A stretch of 64,000 nt of DNA from Dyadobacter bucti (lineage in GTDB: Bacteria; Bacteroidota; Bacteroidia; Cytophagales; Spirosomataceae): the NCBI RefSeq assembly GCF_005869225.1, contig NZ_SWFP01000015.1, positions 54,787 to 118,786 on the forward strand, given 5' to 3'. The first letter of the stretch is position 1. Every line of letters begins with the position of its first letter. This document shows positions 47,201-56,210 of the stretch, one piece after another. A model generated the notes under the pieces. That model ran no database searches. It was not told where the DNA came from and was given only the letters and a program-made list of their open reading frames with translations. Made by a program: the position numbers and the translations under genes.

Positions 47201-47355
47201 GCTTCGGGTTCAGTAACACTCATTGTGTTCTGGGCCGCAGCCGTATTTACGCCTACATATAAAAGCATTCCCATTCCAAAAGTGGAGGCGCCATGTTTAA
47301 AAACCATAGAGAGTGAGTTGGTGGAGTTTTTAATTGAATTATTGTAATTGGTCAT
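44287..47355 (-). CDS. large secreted TPR-repeat protein
   Basis: A 1022-residue protein from the ATG at 47355 (a TTG two codons earlier is less likely). A signal-like segment (FGMGMLLYVGVNTAAAQN) precedes about 20 TPR/Sel1-type helical pairs spread over the whole length, e.g. GLEYYQKSNFVAARQEFGEF, YYEQGSYEKAITYLEKAVQH and AQLYLGKVPYDRGDLTKAAD. It is probably periplasmic and a scaffold for the outer-membrane barrel encoded next. No enzymatic motif is seen. Confidence 0.8.
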   Translation of the reverse strand: MTNYNNSIKNSTNSLSMVFKHGASTFGMGMLLYVGVNTAAAQNTMSVTEPEAHFRNGLEYYQKSNFVAARQEFGEFLNNDHKLLSTSDYNRVTAEYYVAVTGLYLNYPEAEIQVDRFVKNHAEHPKAQQIYSDLGKYYYEQGSYEKAITYLEKAVQHSGNGINKTESTYQLAMSFYNTKQPDAALPLFNQVKTDASFANAGDASFYAGIINYQKNNFQEAYQDFQRIESHPYYKNEAPNWIISSLYQLKKYDELVQYGEKLLAQQRGNTKLDDVALYVAEVYYEKGDYEKAVTSYERYKRMKPGNVPPAVSLHHGHALFRTGKFDGVITTLKPLGMGKDSISQYSSYLLGISYLKTSNLSYALTSFDNAAKLDFNTVVKEEAAYNHAKVQLESGNNNEAVKEFSDFMAKYPQSKHTEEATELIAEGYAGASNNAGAIKYIEGLSKRNAKINGTYQRLTFNQGVAEFNQEKFEAAIVSFDKSLKFPIDEQISNSASYYKAESTYGLKRVDEAAALYNQISKNPKAGIYARKSQYALGYIYYNQKKYSQALGHFKTFVSNTEGIESQMIEDAHSRLADCYLAAKNYTEAIRTYEQVAAKGKVDKDYALFQKARAYVYMSREAEARRQFELLISQYANSRYLDDAYFQIADMDFQSQSYSAAVKGFTRMINEKPQSHLIPAALLRRAQSYYNLQVYEQAIVDFRKILTEYSESPSASSALEGIQESYTAVGRPEEFTQVLGVVRKNNPGNEKLEEVEFDNVRNLYYAEKYENAISALQEFVRSYPASKHQYDANYFIASSYDKTGKVNEALQYFGKVVKENRSTFVAAAAQRSAELEIGRGNYNNAVTNFRILLRNSESKKEQTQAWVGLMDTYYTLKSYDSTLYYAREVINVGNVVPGSIGKAQLYLGKVPYDRGDLTKAADEFKKIIATSKDEYGAEASYWAATILYKNKKYKEAETAIIEMGKAFEGYDYWRVRSFILLAEVYVGLNEMGQAKATLTSIIDNSDDKEAVELAKEKLTQIEKK

Positions 47356-47465
47356 ATACAAGTAAAGGCTGTTTTGGTGCGCACTTACCTCTCGAAAATT
47401 ATTTGATATTTAACGAAGAGTGCATAAAAACCGTATACATCCGCGACAACGGAGCCGTCTACTTA

Positions 47466-47717
47466 TTATATATAAATATCATTCCGCCGGAAGGCTTCCA
47501 TAAAATCTTCATGCATAGACGAGAACTTCTCGTTGAGTGTAGCCAAAAACTGCTTATCGAGACAAACCTCTAATTCCTTCTGATTCTGAAGTTCGTAATC
47601 ATCGATTTTGTAAGTTTGCTCATACATACCGGACTCAATTTTAATGATGTACTTATTATTCCAGTGGTACAAACCAATCTTAAAATTTTCATTTGGAATG
47701 TCTTTAATGTATCTCAT
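47466..47717 (-). CDS. small conserved-looking protein of unknown function
   Basis: An 83-residue soluble protein (MRYIKDIPNENFKIGLYHWN...). Predominantly strands in the first half (YHWNNKYIIKIESGMYEQTY) and helix in the second suggest a compact alpha/beta domain. I do not recognise a named family. Its ATG lies only 21 bases from the ATG of the divergent TPR lipoprotein. Confidence 0.6.
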   Translation of the reverse strand: MRYIKDIPNENFKIGLYHWNNKYIIKIESGMYEQTYKIDDYELQNQKELEVCLDKQFLATLNEKFSSMHEDFMEAFRRNDIYI

Positions 47718-47738
47718 TATTTTAATTAAATATTTAAT

Positions 47739-48776
47739 ATGTTGTATTACAAGACCTTCACTTCATTAGTGCTAACTATATTAGTACTAATGATCCCAGG
47801 GTGCAGAAGTCAGGACAAGAAAGATGCTGCTGATTTTTTCTTAAAAGGAAACCAGGCTCTCAATCAAAATAACTATACCGAAGCCCTGAGACTATATGAT
47901 GAAGCAATTGCCAAAAATGCAGAATTTTCAGACGCCTACCTCAATAAGGGGATAACTTTGTTGAAATTAGGCAAACCTGACGAAGCTTACGAGATTTTAA
48001 CAGCGGCGATTAACCTCGATCCTACGCTCGCACAAGCAAATCTCGTCAGGGCAGAAACCGGACTTTATCTTGGAAAATTAAAAGAAGCGAGAATGGATCT
48101 TCAGCAGATCGAAAAAGACTATAAGGATTCGTCAAAGTATTACCTTATTAAAGGAAATATTTTGGAAGTTGAAGGAAACGAATCCTCAGCAATTTCTGAA
48201 TACGATCACGCGCTGCGATTAAACAAAAACAACGTGGAAGCGCTCGTGAACCGAGGGGCAATTTATTACCGGCTACACTCCTATGCAGTCGCGAAAGATA
48301 ATTTTAACCAGGCGCTAAGACTTGATCCTTCCCAGCCTCAGGCCCTAAACAATCTTGGGTTAATCGCGACAAAAGAGAAAGACTGGAAAACGGCGATTTC
48401 GTATTTCGACTTGGTCCTGAACACAAAACCAAACGACCCGTTTTCTCTCAACAATAAAGGCTATGTGTTATTGCAAACCAGCAAACCGGAAGAAGCAAAA
48501 AAACTGATTGAAAGATCACTGTCCGTACTTCCCAAAAATGGCTATGCCTTGCGTAATTTGGGGATCTATTACCAAAAGGCCGGTCAGACAGACAAAGCCA
48601 TAACCGAATTTCAAAAAGCAATCGAAATCGCCGAACCGGTGGAAATGTTATATGGCCTGACCGGCCAGGCGCATTTTGACCAGAACAATAGGTCAGAGGC
48701 ATGTAAAATATGGAGGCAGGGGATCATACTGAATGATTCCCTGGCGATCGAAAAAGCGGCAGAATTCTGCCGTTAG
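47739..48776 (+). CDS. TPR-repeat lipoprotein
   Basis: A 345-residue protein with a lipoprotein signal (LVLTILVLMIPG-Cys22) followed by about eight canonical TPRs, e.g. GNQALNQNNYTEALRLYDEA, GITLLKLGKPDEAYEILTAA and LGIYYQKAGQTDKAITEFQK. It is anchored in the envelope and probably mediates protein-protein contacts. The start is fixed by the need for the signal peptide. The 3' end overlaps the convergent menD by 4 bases. Confidence 0.82.
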   Translation: MLYYKTFTSLVLTILVLMIPGCRSQDKKDAADFFLKGNQALNQNNYTEALRLYDEAIAKNAEFSDAYLNKGITLLKLGKPDEAYEILTAAINLDPTLAQANLVRAETGLYLGKLKEARMDLQQIEKDYKDSSKYYLIKGNILEVEGNESSAISEYDHALRLNKNNVEALVNRGAIYYRLHSYAVAKDNFNQALRLDPSQPQALNNLGLIATKEKDWKTAISYFDLVLNTKPNDPFSLNNKGYVLLQTSKPEEAKKLIERSLSVLPKNGYALRNLGIYYQKAGQTDKAITEFQKAIEIAEPVEMLYGLTGQAHFDQNNRSEACKIWRQGIILNDSLAIEKAAEFCR

Positions 48777-50497
48777 CGGTTAACTTCCCTACATGTTTGT
48801 TTGAGATTTTTCCATACTTTTTCATTTTCATAAGCATCGGTCAATATCTCAAGCAAACTGATTCCTTCGACTTCCAGGAAAGAGTGGATTGTGGTTTCAA
48901 GCGCATCAATTTCATTCACAACAAAATAGGCTATACCTGAATCTTTACAGGTCCTCCTGGCAGAAAATGAGTGCCTTGTTTCAAAGTACTGTTCTGTTTC
49001 GGGCAATGCAGCTGGACCATCAATCATCCGAAAGATATTTCCGCCTGCATTATTAATCACCACAATTTTAAGATTATCTGGCAAATCGGGAATAAGTAAA
49101 CCATTTCGGTCGTACAAAAACGCAACGTCGCCGCTGATCAGAATTGTTGGTTTGCCATTGACCATTGCAGCTCCGATTGCCGTGCTAACACAACCATCGA
49201 TCCCACTCGTACCTCGGTTACAGTAAACTTCGCTATTCTCGAATTTTTCTGCTAATACATTCGCATACCTGATCGGCATACTGTTTGCGATATGTAACTG
49301 ATAGACGGGTTTTACAAACTTAAAAACATAGTTTAATACAGTTAAATCATTTAACGATGTTAGATTTTGCAGATAAATTTGCGCTTTTTGCTTTGTATCC
49401 AACTCATTTTTTATCCATTCGCCAAAGTACGAAGAGTCAGATTCTGGATCTGAATTTTGAACAAAAAGCTGATAATCAATCTTTTCAAAAATATTTTTAA
49501 AAAAATATAGCGCTGAAACGGGAATGATCCGGGTCACGGACTGCATTGGATCAGTCATAATCTCATCCTGGGTAATATGCCAATGCTTCACGGGCTTATG
49601 TTTCCGGATAAACTGTTTGAATTCCTTGGATAAAAATGACAACCCGAAGGTAACCAATAAGTCCGGAGCCAAATTTTCAGTATCGACATTGCCTAAAAAC
49701 AAATCATGATGCTTAATAAAGCGAGCGTTTCCGGCAAGATTAGAGATACAATCCCCTAATACCGGAATGTCCCATTCCTCTGAAATTAAAGACAATACTT
49801 CACTCAAAGTTGCGCATGCTTTGCCCTGACCACCTGCAATAAGTATTTTCGGAGAGTCTTCCCATTCATTAATAAGCTGGTGCCATGTCTCCACCGGCAA
49901 GCTGGCATCTGCCTGCTCCCGCCGGATAATCCTGACATCTTGCGAGGGCACAAATAAATCGGAAGCCGACGGATAAAAGGGTTCACGGATCGGGACATTG
50001 ATATGAACCGGGCCCATTGGAATCATAGAGGTTAGATTGACAGCCTCGTTTGTGATCCTGTTTATAGCCCACAGAACGTCACTGTGCCAATAGTCAGCGG
50101 CGAGTTCAAATGATCTCTTGACATGCTTCCCGTAAATCTCAAACTGATGGATCGTTTGACCGTCATACTGATGCAGCCATTCCTTCGGTCGGTCCGCAGT
50201 CAAAATTAGCAGCGGAATCTGCTGAAAAAACGCCTCTGAGACCGCCGGAGCGAAGTTGTAGGCAGCACTGCCGGAAGTGCAAATCAAAACGGCAGGAACG
50301 CCAGTTTGCTGTGCCACGCCCATCGCTATGAAGCCAGCTGAGCGTTCATCCATACAGACCTGAATTTGAAAGCCTGGATGCCTGGCGAAGGCCAGCGTAA
50401 GTGCAGCGCTTCTGGATCCCGGAGAAATAACAACATGCCGTATTCCCTGCCTGTAGCAAATAGCAGCAAGATCTACCAAGGGTTGTAAAATTGCCAT
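48773..50497 (-). CDS. menD: 2-succinyl-5-enolpyruvyl-6-hydroxy-3-cyclohexene-1-carboxylate synthase
   Basis: A 574-residue thiamine-diphosphate enzyme of menaquinone synthesis that joins isochorismate and 2-oxoglutarate. Family features are HVVISPGSRSAALTLAFARH, FIAMGVAQQTGVPAVLICTS, TADRPKEW and the ThDP/Mg site ISGDVAFLYDRNGL with VINNAGGNIFRMI. Menaquinone is the normal respiratory quinone in this phylum. No other men genes are adjacent. Confidence 0.95.
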   Translation of the reverse strand: MAILQPLVDLAAICYRQGIRHVVISPGSRSAALTLAFARHPGFQIQVCMDERSAGFIAMGVAQQTGVPAVLICTSGSAAYNFAPAVSEAFFQQIPLLILTADRPKEWLHQYDGQTIHQFEIYGKHVKRSFELAADYWHSDVLWAINRITNEAVNLTSMIPMGPVHINVPIREPFYPSASDLFVPSQDVRIIRREQADASLPVETWHQLINEWEDSPKILIAGGQGKACATLSEVLSLISEEWDIPVLGDCISNLAGNARFIKHHDLFLGNVDTENLAPDLLVTFGLSFLSKEFKQFIRKHKPVKHWHITQDEIMTDPMQSVTRIIPVSALYFFKNIFEKIDYQLFVQNSDPESDSSYFGEWIKNELDTKQKAQIYLQNLTSLNDLTVLNYVFKFVKPVYQLHIANSMPIRYANVLAEKFENSEVYCNRGTSGIDGCVSTAIGAAMVNGKPTILISGDVAFLYDRNGLLIPDLPDNLKIVVINNAGGNIFRMIDGPAALPETEQYFETRHSFSARRTCKDSGIAYFVVNEIDALETTIHSFLEVEGISLLEILTDAYENEKVWKNLKQTCREVNR

Positions 50498-50507
50498 ATT
50501 GATAAAA

Positions 50508-50532
50508 AAATGGCCTCATGAAGAGGCCATTT
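50508..50532 (-). terminator. terminator after rpoD
   Basis: A perfect 10-bp stem, AAATGGCCTC / GAGGCCATTT, with a 5-base loop, followed by TTTTTTATC on the minus strand. It is about 37 bases past the rpoD stop and 11 bases before the menD ATG, so menD needs a promoter inside this stretch or read-through. Confidence 0.8.
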
Positions 50533-50568
50533 AACTGATAATAAATTATTTAGGGAAACTGATCTCCA

Positions 50569-51432
50569 CTAACCCAAATATGTCTTCAAAGCTTTGCTTC
50601 GGGAGACGTGACGCAACCTTCTAATCGCTTTTTCCTTGATCTGACGAACACGCTCACGGGTAAGATTAAACTTCTCTCCTATTTCTTCCAGTGTCATTGC
50701 ATGTTCTCCATTCAATCCGAAATAAAGTGCAATTACGTCTGCCTCTCTCTGCGTCAAAGTGCAGAGAGCCCTCTGAACTTCCTTGCGTAGTGACTCATTT
50801 ACCAGACCAGAATCAGGTTTATCTTCCAGATCGTTCTCCAAAACATCCAAAAGGCTGTTTTCCTCCCCTTGGACAAATGGTGCATCCATAGAAACGTGTC
50901 TTCCGGAGATTTTCATGGTATCTACAACCTCGGAAGACGAAATTTCAAGCACTTCTGCAAGCTCTTCCGGTGACGGCTCACGTTCGAAGCGTTGCTCGAG
51001 TTCAGAAAAAGTCTTTGAAATTTTATTTAAAGAGCCTACACGGTTCAACGGTAAACGTACAATACGTGACTGCTCAGCAAGCGCCTGCAGGATGGATTGA
51101 CGAATCCACCAAACTGCATAAGAGATAAATTTAAAACCCCTAGTTTCATCAAAACGCTGTGCAGCCTTGATCAGACCTAAATTGCCTTCATTGATCAAAT
51201 CACCCAACGACAAGCCTTGGTTCTGATATTGTTTTGCAACGGAAACCACAAACCTCAGGTTCGCCTTGGTCAATCTCTCCAAAGCAAGCTGGTCACCATC
51301 CCTAATTTTCTGAGCTAACGTCACTTCCTCATCCGGCGTCAACAAATCCACCTTACCGATTTCCTGCAAATACTTATCTAACGATTGACTTTCCCGGTTG
51401 GTAATTTGTTTACTGATCTTTAGCTGTCTCAT
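50569..51432 (-). CDS. rpoD: primary RNA polymerase sigma factor (RpoD/SigA type)
   Basis: A 287-residue sigma-70 factor. Region 1.2 (SLDKYLQEIGKVDLLTPDEE), region 2 (LRFVVSVAKQYQNQGLSLGD, FKFISYAVWWIRQSILQALA), region 3 and region 4 with the -35 helix-turn-helix (MTLEEIGEKFNLTRERVRQI) are all intact. The large region 1.1 is absent, which is the normal short form of the housekeeping sigma in Bacteroidota, whose promoters use TTG (-33) and TAnnTTTG (-7). Monocistronic with its own terminator. Confidence 0.94.
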   Translation of the reverse strand: MRQLKISKQITNRESQSLDKYLQEIGKVDLLTPDEEVTLAQKIRDGDQLALERLTKANLRFVVSVAKQYQNQGLSLGDLINEGNLGLIKAAQRFDETRGFKFISYAVWWIRQSILQALAEQSRIVRLPLNRVGSLNKISKTFSELEQRFEREPSPEELAEVLEISSSEVVDTMKISGRHVSMDAPFVQGEENSLLDVLENDLEDKPDSGLVNESLRKEVQRALCTLTQREADVIALYFGLNGEHAMTLEEIGEKFNLTRERVRQIKEKAIRRLRHVSRSKALKTYLG

Positions 51433-51497
51433 CTATCTTTTATTAATATGTATATATAACGACATTAAATACTGCCCTTGTTACCAAAAACAACATT

Positions 51498-53633
51498 TTA
51501 ATCATTTTTGTTCTCCGGCTTTGGCAGCAACACCTTGCGGGATAAGCGATATTTTCCTGTTTTCTTATCTATTTCAACCAACTTAACCTGAACTTCCTCT
51601 CCTACCTCTAACACACCATCCATTTTCTCCAGACGTTCCCACTTGATCTCAGATATATGTAGTAAACCATCCTTTCCGGGTAAAAATTCAACAAATGCAC
51701 CAAACGGCATAATTGACTTCACCTTTCCGCTGTAGATCTCTCCGATTTCAGGTACAAGAATAATTCCTTTGATCCTCGCCACAGCTTTATCCATTGAAGT
51801 CTTATCGGCAGAGAATATACTTACGAAACCAGCGCCATCTTTTTCTTCGATAGAAACAGTTGCACCGGATTCTTTCTGAATATCCTGAACAACCTTACCG
51901 CCAGGTCCGATTACCGCACCGATCATTTCACGGTCAATTTTAATAACAACTGCGCGAGGTGTATGTGGTTTGAGGTCCGCACGGCTTTCTGTGATAGTTT
52001 TGTTCATTTCACCCAGAATGTGCAACCTTCCCGATTTCGCCTGCATTAAAGCTTCTGTCAAAACTTCGAATGAAAGTCCGTTTACTTTCATATCCATCTG
52101 ACATGCTGTGATACCTTTCTCAGTTCCTGTAACTTTGAAGTCCATATCACCCAGGTGATCCTCGTCACCAAGAATATCGGACAGAACAGCATATTTGCCA
52201 GTCACTTCATCTGAAATAAGCCCCATAGCAATTCCTGATACCGGTGCTTTCACCTTTAGGCCAGAGTCCATCAGTGCAAGTGAGCCTGCACATACTGTAG
52301 CCATTGATGATGAACCATTTGATTCAAGGATATCAGAGACAATACGGATTGTATATGGATTATCTTCAACAGGCGGCAGCACTTTTTTCAATGCACGCAA
52401 AGCAAGGTTACCGTGACCAACCTCGCGACGGCCCGGTCCGCGGTTAGGCTTCACTTCACCCGTAGAAAATCCTGGAAAATTATAATGCAGCATGAATTTG
52501 CTGTATCCATACTTCAAAGGAGTATCAATGATTTGTTCGTCATTTTTTGTACCAAGAGTTACCGTGGTCAATGACTGTGTTTCTCCTCTTGTAAAAAGTG
52601 CTGACCCGTGAGCATTTGGCAAAAAGTCAACTTCGGAAGCGATAGGCCTTACTTCATCAAGACGACGACCGTCCAAACGTTTTCTTTCGTCCAATACCAA
52701 ACGACGGGAAGCTTCCCAAACGAGGTCATTGAAATAACGTTTCGCCAGCGACTGGTTTACCTCTTCATCTTCTGCGATTGAAGCTGTAAATTCTTCCCAA
52801 ACTGCTTTGAAACCATCTTTTCTAACTGTTTTATTGGTTGAACCCAATTGAGTCACCGCATAAATTTTGTCATAAGCAAATGCTCTCAAACGTTGCTCCA
52901 ACTCTACATCCGACGCGTCACCTACATATTCACGCTTGGTTACTTTTCCAACCGCCGCTTCAAATTCTTTCAAAGCAAGACATTGGTTCTTAATAACTTC
53001 GTGAGCTACTTTCAATGCTTCTACAACTTCTTCTTCTGAAACTTCATCCATTTCACCTTCCACCATAGCGATATCGCTATACGTAGCGCCAACCATCAGA
53101 TCAAGAGTAGCTTTTTCAAGTTCCGCTGATCCAGGATTGATCACATATTCACCATTAATTTTGGCTACACGAACTTCGGAAACAGGACCATTGAAAGGAA
53201 TATCAGAAGCAGCAAGAGCAGCAGAAGCAGCAAGTGCGGCCAATGCGTCCGGCAAAGCAGTCGCATCAGCTGAGATCAATAATATGTTTACCTGTACTTC
53301 CGCATGATAATCATCCGGGAATAACGGACGCAGCACACGGTCAACCAAACGGCTGGTCAATACCTCATGATCGGAAAGTTTACCTTCACGACGCTGAAAG
53401 CTACCTGGGATTCTTCCCGCAGCAGCAAATTTTTCCTGATAGTCTACCGATAACGGTAAAAAATCAAGACCTTCCTTAATATCTTTATTTGCAACAACCG
53501 TGGCAAGCAACATCGTATTGCCCAGTCTTACTACAACCGAACCATCGGCCTGCTTCGCTAATTTTCCTGTTTCAATTGTGATTTCCCTGCCGTCTGGTAA
53601 GGGTATAGTCTTGGTAACTATATTAAAGAGCAT
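51498..53633 (-). CDS. pnp: polyribonucleotide nucleotidyltransferase
   Basis: A 711-residue 3'-5' phosphorolytic exoribonuclease. Two RNase PH domains are visible: the first with AGRIPGSFQRREGKLSDHEV, the second with HYNFPGFSTGEVKPNRGPGR and MDFKVTGTEKGITACQMD. A KH domain (IGAVIGPGGKVVQDIQ) and a C-terminal S1 domain (GEIYSGKVKSIMPFGAFVEF) follow. It lies downstream of rpsO in the classical order, but a hairpin with a T-run separates the two. Confidence 0.97.
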   Translation of the reverse strand: MLFNIVTKTIPLPDGREITIETGKLAKQADGSVVVRLGNTMLLATVVANKDIKEGLDFLPLSVDYQEKFAAAGRIPGSFQRREGKLSDHEVLTSRLVDRVLRPLFPDDYHAEVQVNILLISADATALPDALAALAASAALAASDIPFNGPVSEVRVAKINGEYVINPGSAELEKATLDLMVGATYSDIAMVEGEMDEVSEEEVVEALKVAHEVIKNQCLALKEFEAAVGKVTKREYVGDASDVELEQRLRAFAYDKIYAVTQLGSTNKTVRKDGFKAVWEEFTASIAEDEEVNQSLAKRYFNDLVWEASRRLVLDERKRLDGRRLDEVRPIASEVDFLPNAHGSALFTRGETQSLTTVTLGTKNDEQIIDTPLKYGYSKFMLHYNFPGFSTGEVKPNRGPGRREVGHGNLALRALKKVLPPVEDNPYTIRIVSDILESNGSSSMATVCAGSLALMDSGLKVKAPVSGIAMGLISDEVTGKYAVLSDILGDEDHLGDMDFKVTGTEKGITACQMDMKVNGLSFEVLTEALMQAKSGRLHILGEMNKTITESRADLKPHTPRAVVIKIDREMIGAVIGPGGKVVQDIQKESGATVSIEEKDGAGFVSIFSADKTSMDKAVARIKGIILVPEIGEIYSGKVKSIMPFGAFVEFLPGKDGLLHISEIKWERLEKMDGVLEVGEEVQVKLVEIDKKTGKYRLSRKVLLPKPENKND

Positions 53634-53702
53634 AAAGTTGTGATTTTTTGTAGCTGCAAAACGCCATCCTGACGTTCATGAATTCGTTAATTTCCGCAAA
53701 AA

Positions 53703-53737
53703 ATCAGGGAACTTTCATTGATATGAAGTTCCCTGAT
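53703..53737 (-). terminator. terminator or processing hairpin between rpsO and pnp
   Basis: A perfect 12-bp inverted repeat, ATCAGGGAACTT / AAGTTCCCTGAT, with an 11-base loop, followed on the minus strand by TTTTTGCGG. In enterobacteria the rpsO-pnp gap also carries a partial terminator and processing site, and this may be equivalent. Confidence 0.75.
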
Positions 53738-53743
53738 CTAAAA

Positions 53744-54019
53744 TTACTTACGTATGTTCAATTCGGCAATAATCGCACGGTAGCGGTTAATGTCTTTTTT
53801 GTAAAGATAATCCAGCAATCTTCTGCGCTTTCCTACCATTTTAAGGAGGCCCAGCCTTGTGTCATTATCTTTTTTGTGCGTTTTTAAGTGCTCGTTCAAA
53901 TAATTGATACGGTACGTAAATAAAGCAATTTGTGATTCAGCAGACCCAGTGTCTCCGCCTTCTTTTTTAAAACCTTTAGCCTCGAAGATCTCTCTCTTCT
54001 TTTCCGCGGTTAAATACAT
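53744..54019 (-). CDS. rpsO: 30S ribosomal protein S15
   Basis: A 91-residue primary 16S-rRNA-binding protein of the small subunit. It is recognised by length and by GDTGSAESQIALFTYRINYL, HLKTHKKDN, LLKMVGKRRRLLDYL and the basic C-terminal end. It precedes pnp in the usual order. Confidence 0.96.
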   Translation of the reverse strand: MYLTAEKKREIFEAKGFKKEGGDTGSAESQIALFTYRINYLNEHLKTHKKDNDTRLGLLKMVGKRRRLLDYLYKKDINRYRAIIAELNIRK

Positions 54020-54123
54020 AATTGTAACAACAGATTTAATATAAAAAAGTAATTTACGGCTCCTTGCCGTAAATAAGGTTGCAAAATTAATATTATTACT
54101 CGTATTATAAAAATATAATTTTC

Positions 54124-55620
54124 CTACGATTCCATAAGGCGTGTTTTACCGAATCTACTTGCCCACTTAGTCTTAATTCTTTTAACATACATTTGATAGA
54201 CATCTTTTTCGAAAAGTCGGGAATCACTTCGGGCCTTGCTAATGAAATACATCCCCGCCAAAAACAATACAGTATTGGCCATCCAGGCACCAACGGGCAC
54301 AACCAACAAACCTTCCTTCACCCATTTATCACCCTGATTGGTCAGTACATAAAGCAGGATAAAAAACAATATTGACACCAGCACCGGCACTCCAAAACCA
54401 CCCTTTTTAATAATCGCGCCAAGTGGTGCGCCGATCAGAAACATGATCAGACAAGATAACGCCTGGGTATATTTATGGTGTTTTTCTAATTCATACTTGT
54501 TGGCATCTTTCAGTTTCGTCTGCAGATAATCCGTCTGTGACTTAACGTAACTGAGCATACTGGCTGATGCATTTTTTGTATTGGTAAGAACCTCCTTTTT
54601 CAGACTGTCCGACAGAGGTATCGCCAACAAAGAATCAATCCAGGGCCCGCTTTTTATCGTTTTATCAGTTCCCTCCTTATAATTATAGGAATAATATTGC
54701 TGGCTGCCAGGGACAAGGTTCTTTTGGGTTTCAATATAAGAAGTTCGAAGCGAATCGGCCGTTGAGGTCAGATCATTGATATTCTTCATAAACTCATGGT
54801 ATTTAAACTGGCCCTCATCCGTACGCTTCATACCAAATGACGACAAGCTTTCTGTCAGACGGTAGTGCCGGAACCCATTGCGGCTGAAATTTGAAAAATT
54901 CGGGCTTGCACCAGTCATACTTGAAGAGATATACGCCGGTCTCCCACCCCCTGAGTTCACCTCATCAGTATATCGCGTTCCATTATATAATTCAATTACC
55001 AGATACCTGTTGTCATTGATCGAATACATCCTTCCTGAATCTGCCAGGATTATTTCTGTATTGCCAAGCTCGTAAGAACGGTTGCTATGCTTGTAAATGA
55101 CCATTCCCTTTAATTTGCCGTTTTCTTCCTTTTCGTCTACCTTAATACTGTAACCCGGCAAGTCATTATAAAAAATCCCCTCCTTGATTTTGAGTGTGGC
55201 CTTTGTCGTTTTGATATCGTACAGAAGGCTGTATCCTTTCAAATTCGCCCACGGAGAAACACGGTCGTTGAAAAAAAATGAGAAAATACTGATACCAATC
55301 GCTACGATGAAAAGCGGGGCCATCGCCCTTACAACTGAGATACCGGCACTTTTCAAAGCTGTCAGTTCAAAGAACTCCCCAAGATTTCCAAATGCCATCA
55401 AAGAAGAAAGCAGCATAGCAAGCGGAAGCGCGGTTGGAACTGTAATGAGGCTGAAGAAGAAAAAAAGCTGAGCATAGTCAAAAATACCCAGGTCCTTGGA
55501 AACAAAGTCGTCTATGTAAAAGATCATGATCCTCATCAGAAAAACGAAAACCACAACCGACATAGTTATTATAAAAGGCCCCCAAAAGGAGGAAAGCACA
55601 AGCTTATCAAGCTTTTTCAT
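54124..55620 (-). CDS. LptF/LptG-family (YjgP/YjgQ) permease
   Basis: A 498-residue inner-membrane protein of the lipopolysaccharide export permease family. Membrane segments lie near 12-34, 50-75 and 97-118, a large periplasmic beta-jellyroll insert spans about 120-380, and three more C-terminal membrane segments follow (SCLIMFLIGAPLGAIIKKGG, VPVLVSILFFILLYVL, VPVGAWMANTVLFLAGMYFI). It partners with LptB2 to extract LPS; which of LptF or LptG it is cannot be decided. ATG 55620 overlaps the SRPBCC gene stop by one base (TGATG), so the two are coupled. Confidence 0.88.
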   Translation of the reverse strand: MKKLDKLVLSSFWGPFIITMSVVVFVFLMRIMIFYIDDFVSKDLGIFDYAQLFFFFSLITVPTALPLAMLLSSLMAFGNLGEFFELTALKSAGISVVRAMAPLFIVAIGISIFSFFFNDRVSPWANLKGYSLLYDIKTTKATLKIKEGIFYNDLPGYSIKVDEKEENGKLKGMVIYKHSNRSYELGNTEIILADSGRMYSINDNRYLVIELYNGTRYTDEVNSGGGRPAYISSSMTGASPNFSNFSRNGFRHYRLTESLSSFGMKRTDEGQFKYHEFMKNINDLTSTADSLRTSYIETQKNLVPGSQQYYSYNYKEGTDKTIKSGPWIDSLLAIPLSDSLKKEVLTNTKNASASMLSYVKSQTDYLQTKLKDANKYELEKHHKYTQALSCLIMFLIGAPLGAIIKKGGFGVPVLVSILFFILLYVLTNQGDKWVKEGLLVVPVGAWMANTVLFLAGMYFISKARSDSRLFEKDVYQMYVKRIKTKWASRFGKTRLMES

Positions 55621-56012
55621 CAACTACCAACAATTTCTCTCAGATTAACTATAAATCCATCCCAAAGTGACGTCAATTCATCCTGATCACGGTTCGAGGA
55701 ATAATCTATCACACGAAGAAAGGTCGTCTGGGTTAACTCGCTTACTTCAAGTTTTAGTTCCACATGGTTGTTGTCAAGATTATCCTCACTTGTGTTTTCA
55801 AAATCAAACCTCACTGCCTTGTTGATCCTTAATCCCGTCTGTTTAGCGATATGACTGTCGCCGTCCCATTGAAAATCAAAGCGGTGATCTGGCAGGACGG
55901 TCACTTTCTCAGCAAACCACTGCTCCAGCCCAGAAGGTGTAGATATATATGGAAAGAGTACTTTGGGTGATGAACGCAATTCAAATTCAGTAATAAACTT
56001 ATATTTTTCCAT
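55620..56012 (-). CDS. SRPBCC/START-like (AHSA1-type) domain protein
   Basis: A 130-residue protein from ATG 56012 (MEKYKFITEFELRSSPKVLF); a longer frame from TTG 56093 adds a segment without family similarity. The START-like fold shows in SPKVLFPYISTPSGLEQWFA and the C-terminal helix LTSLWDGFIVNLREIV. Relatives bind hydrophobic ligands or regulate chaperones, and this one is common in Bacteroidota without a known role. Coupled to the LptF/G permease. Confidence 0.75.
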   Translation of the reverse strand: MEKYKFITEFELRSSPKVLFPYISTPSGLEQWFAEKVTVLPDHRFDFQWDGDSHIAKQTGLRINKAVRFDFENTSEDNLDNNHVELKLEVSELTQTTFLRVIDYSSNRDQDELTSLWDGFIVNLREIVGS

Positions 56013-56210
56013 ACGAACTAAAATTAAATGGGTTGACCATAAGAGTACAGATCTTATACGCTGATTTAAAAGTCGTAATATAGCATAATTCAATAATAAA
56101 TGTTGCTTAAAGTTAATTTTAAGTGTTTTGCCAAATCAAAAATTTAACGAAAAAATACACGGATTCGTTGTGTAATAATTTAATTTAACATACTTTTGCA
56201 CCACAATTAC

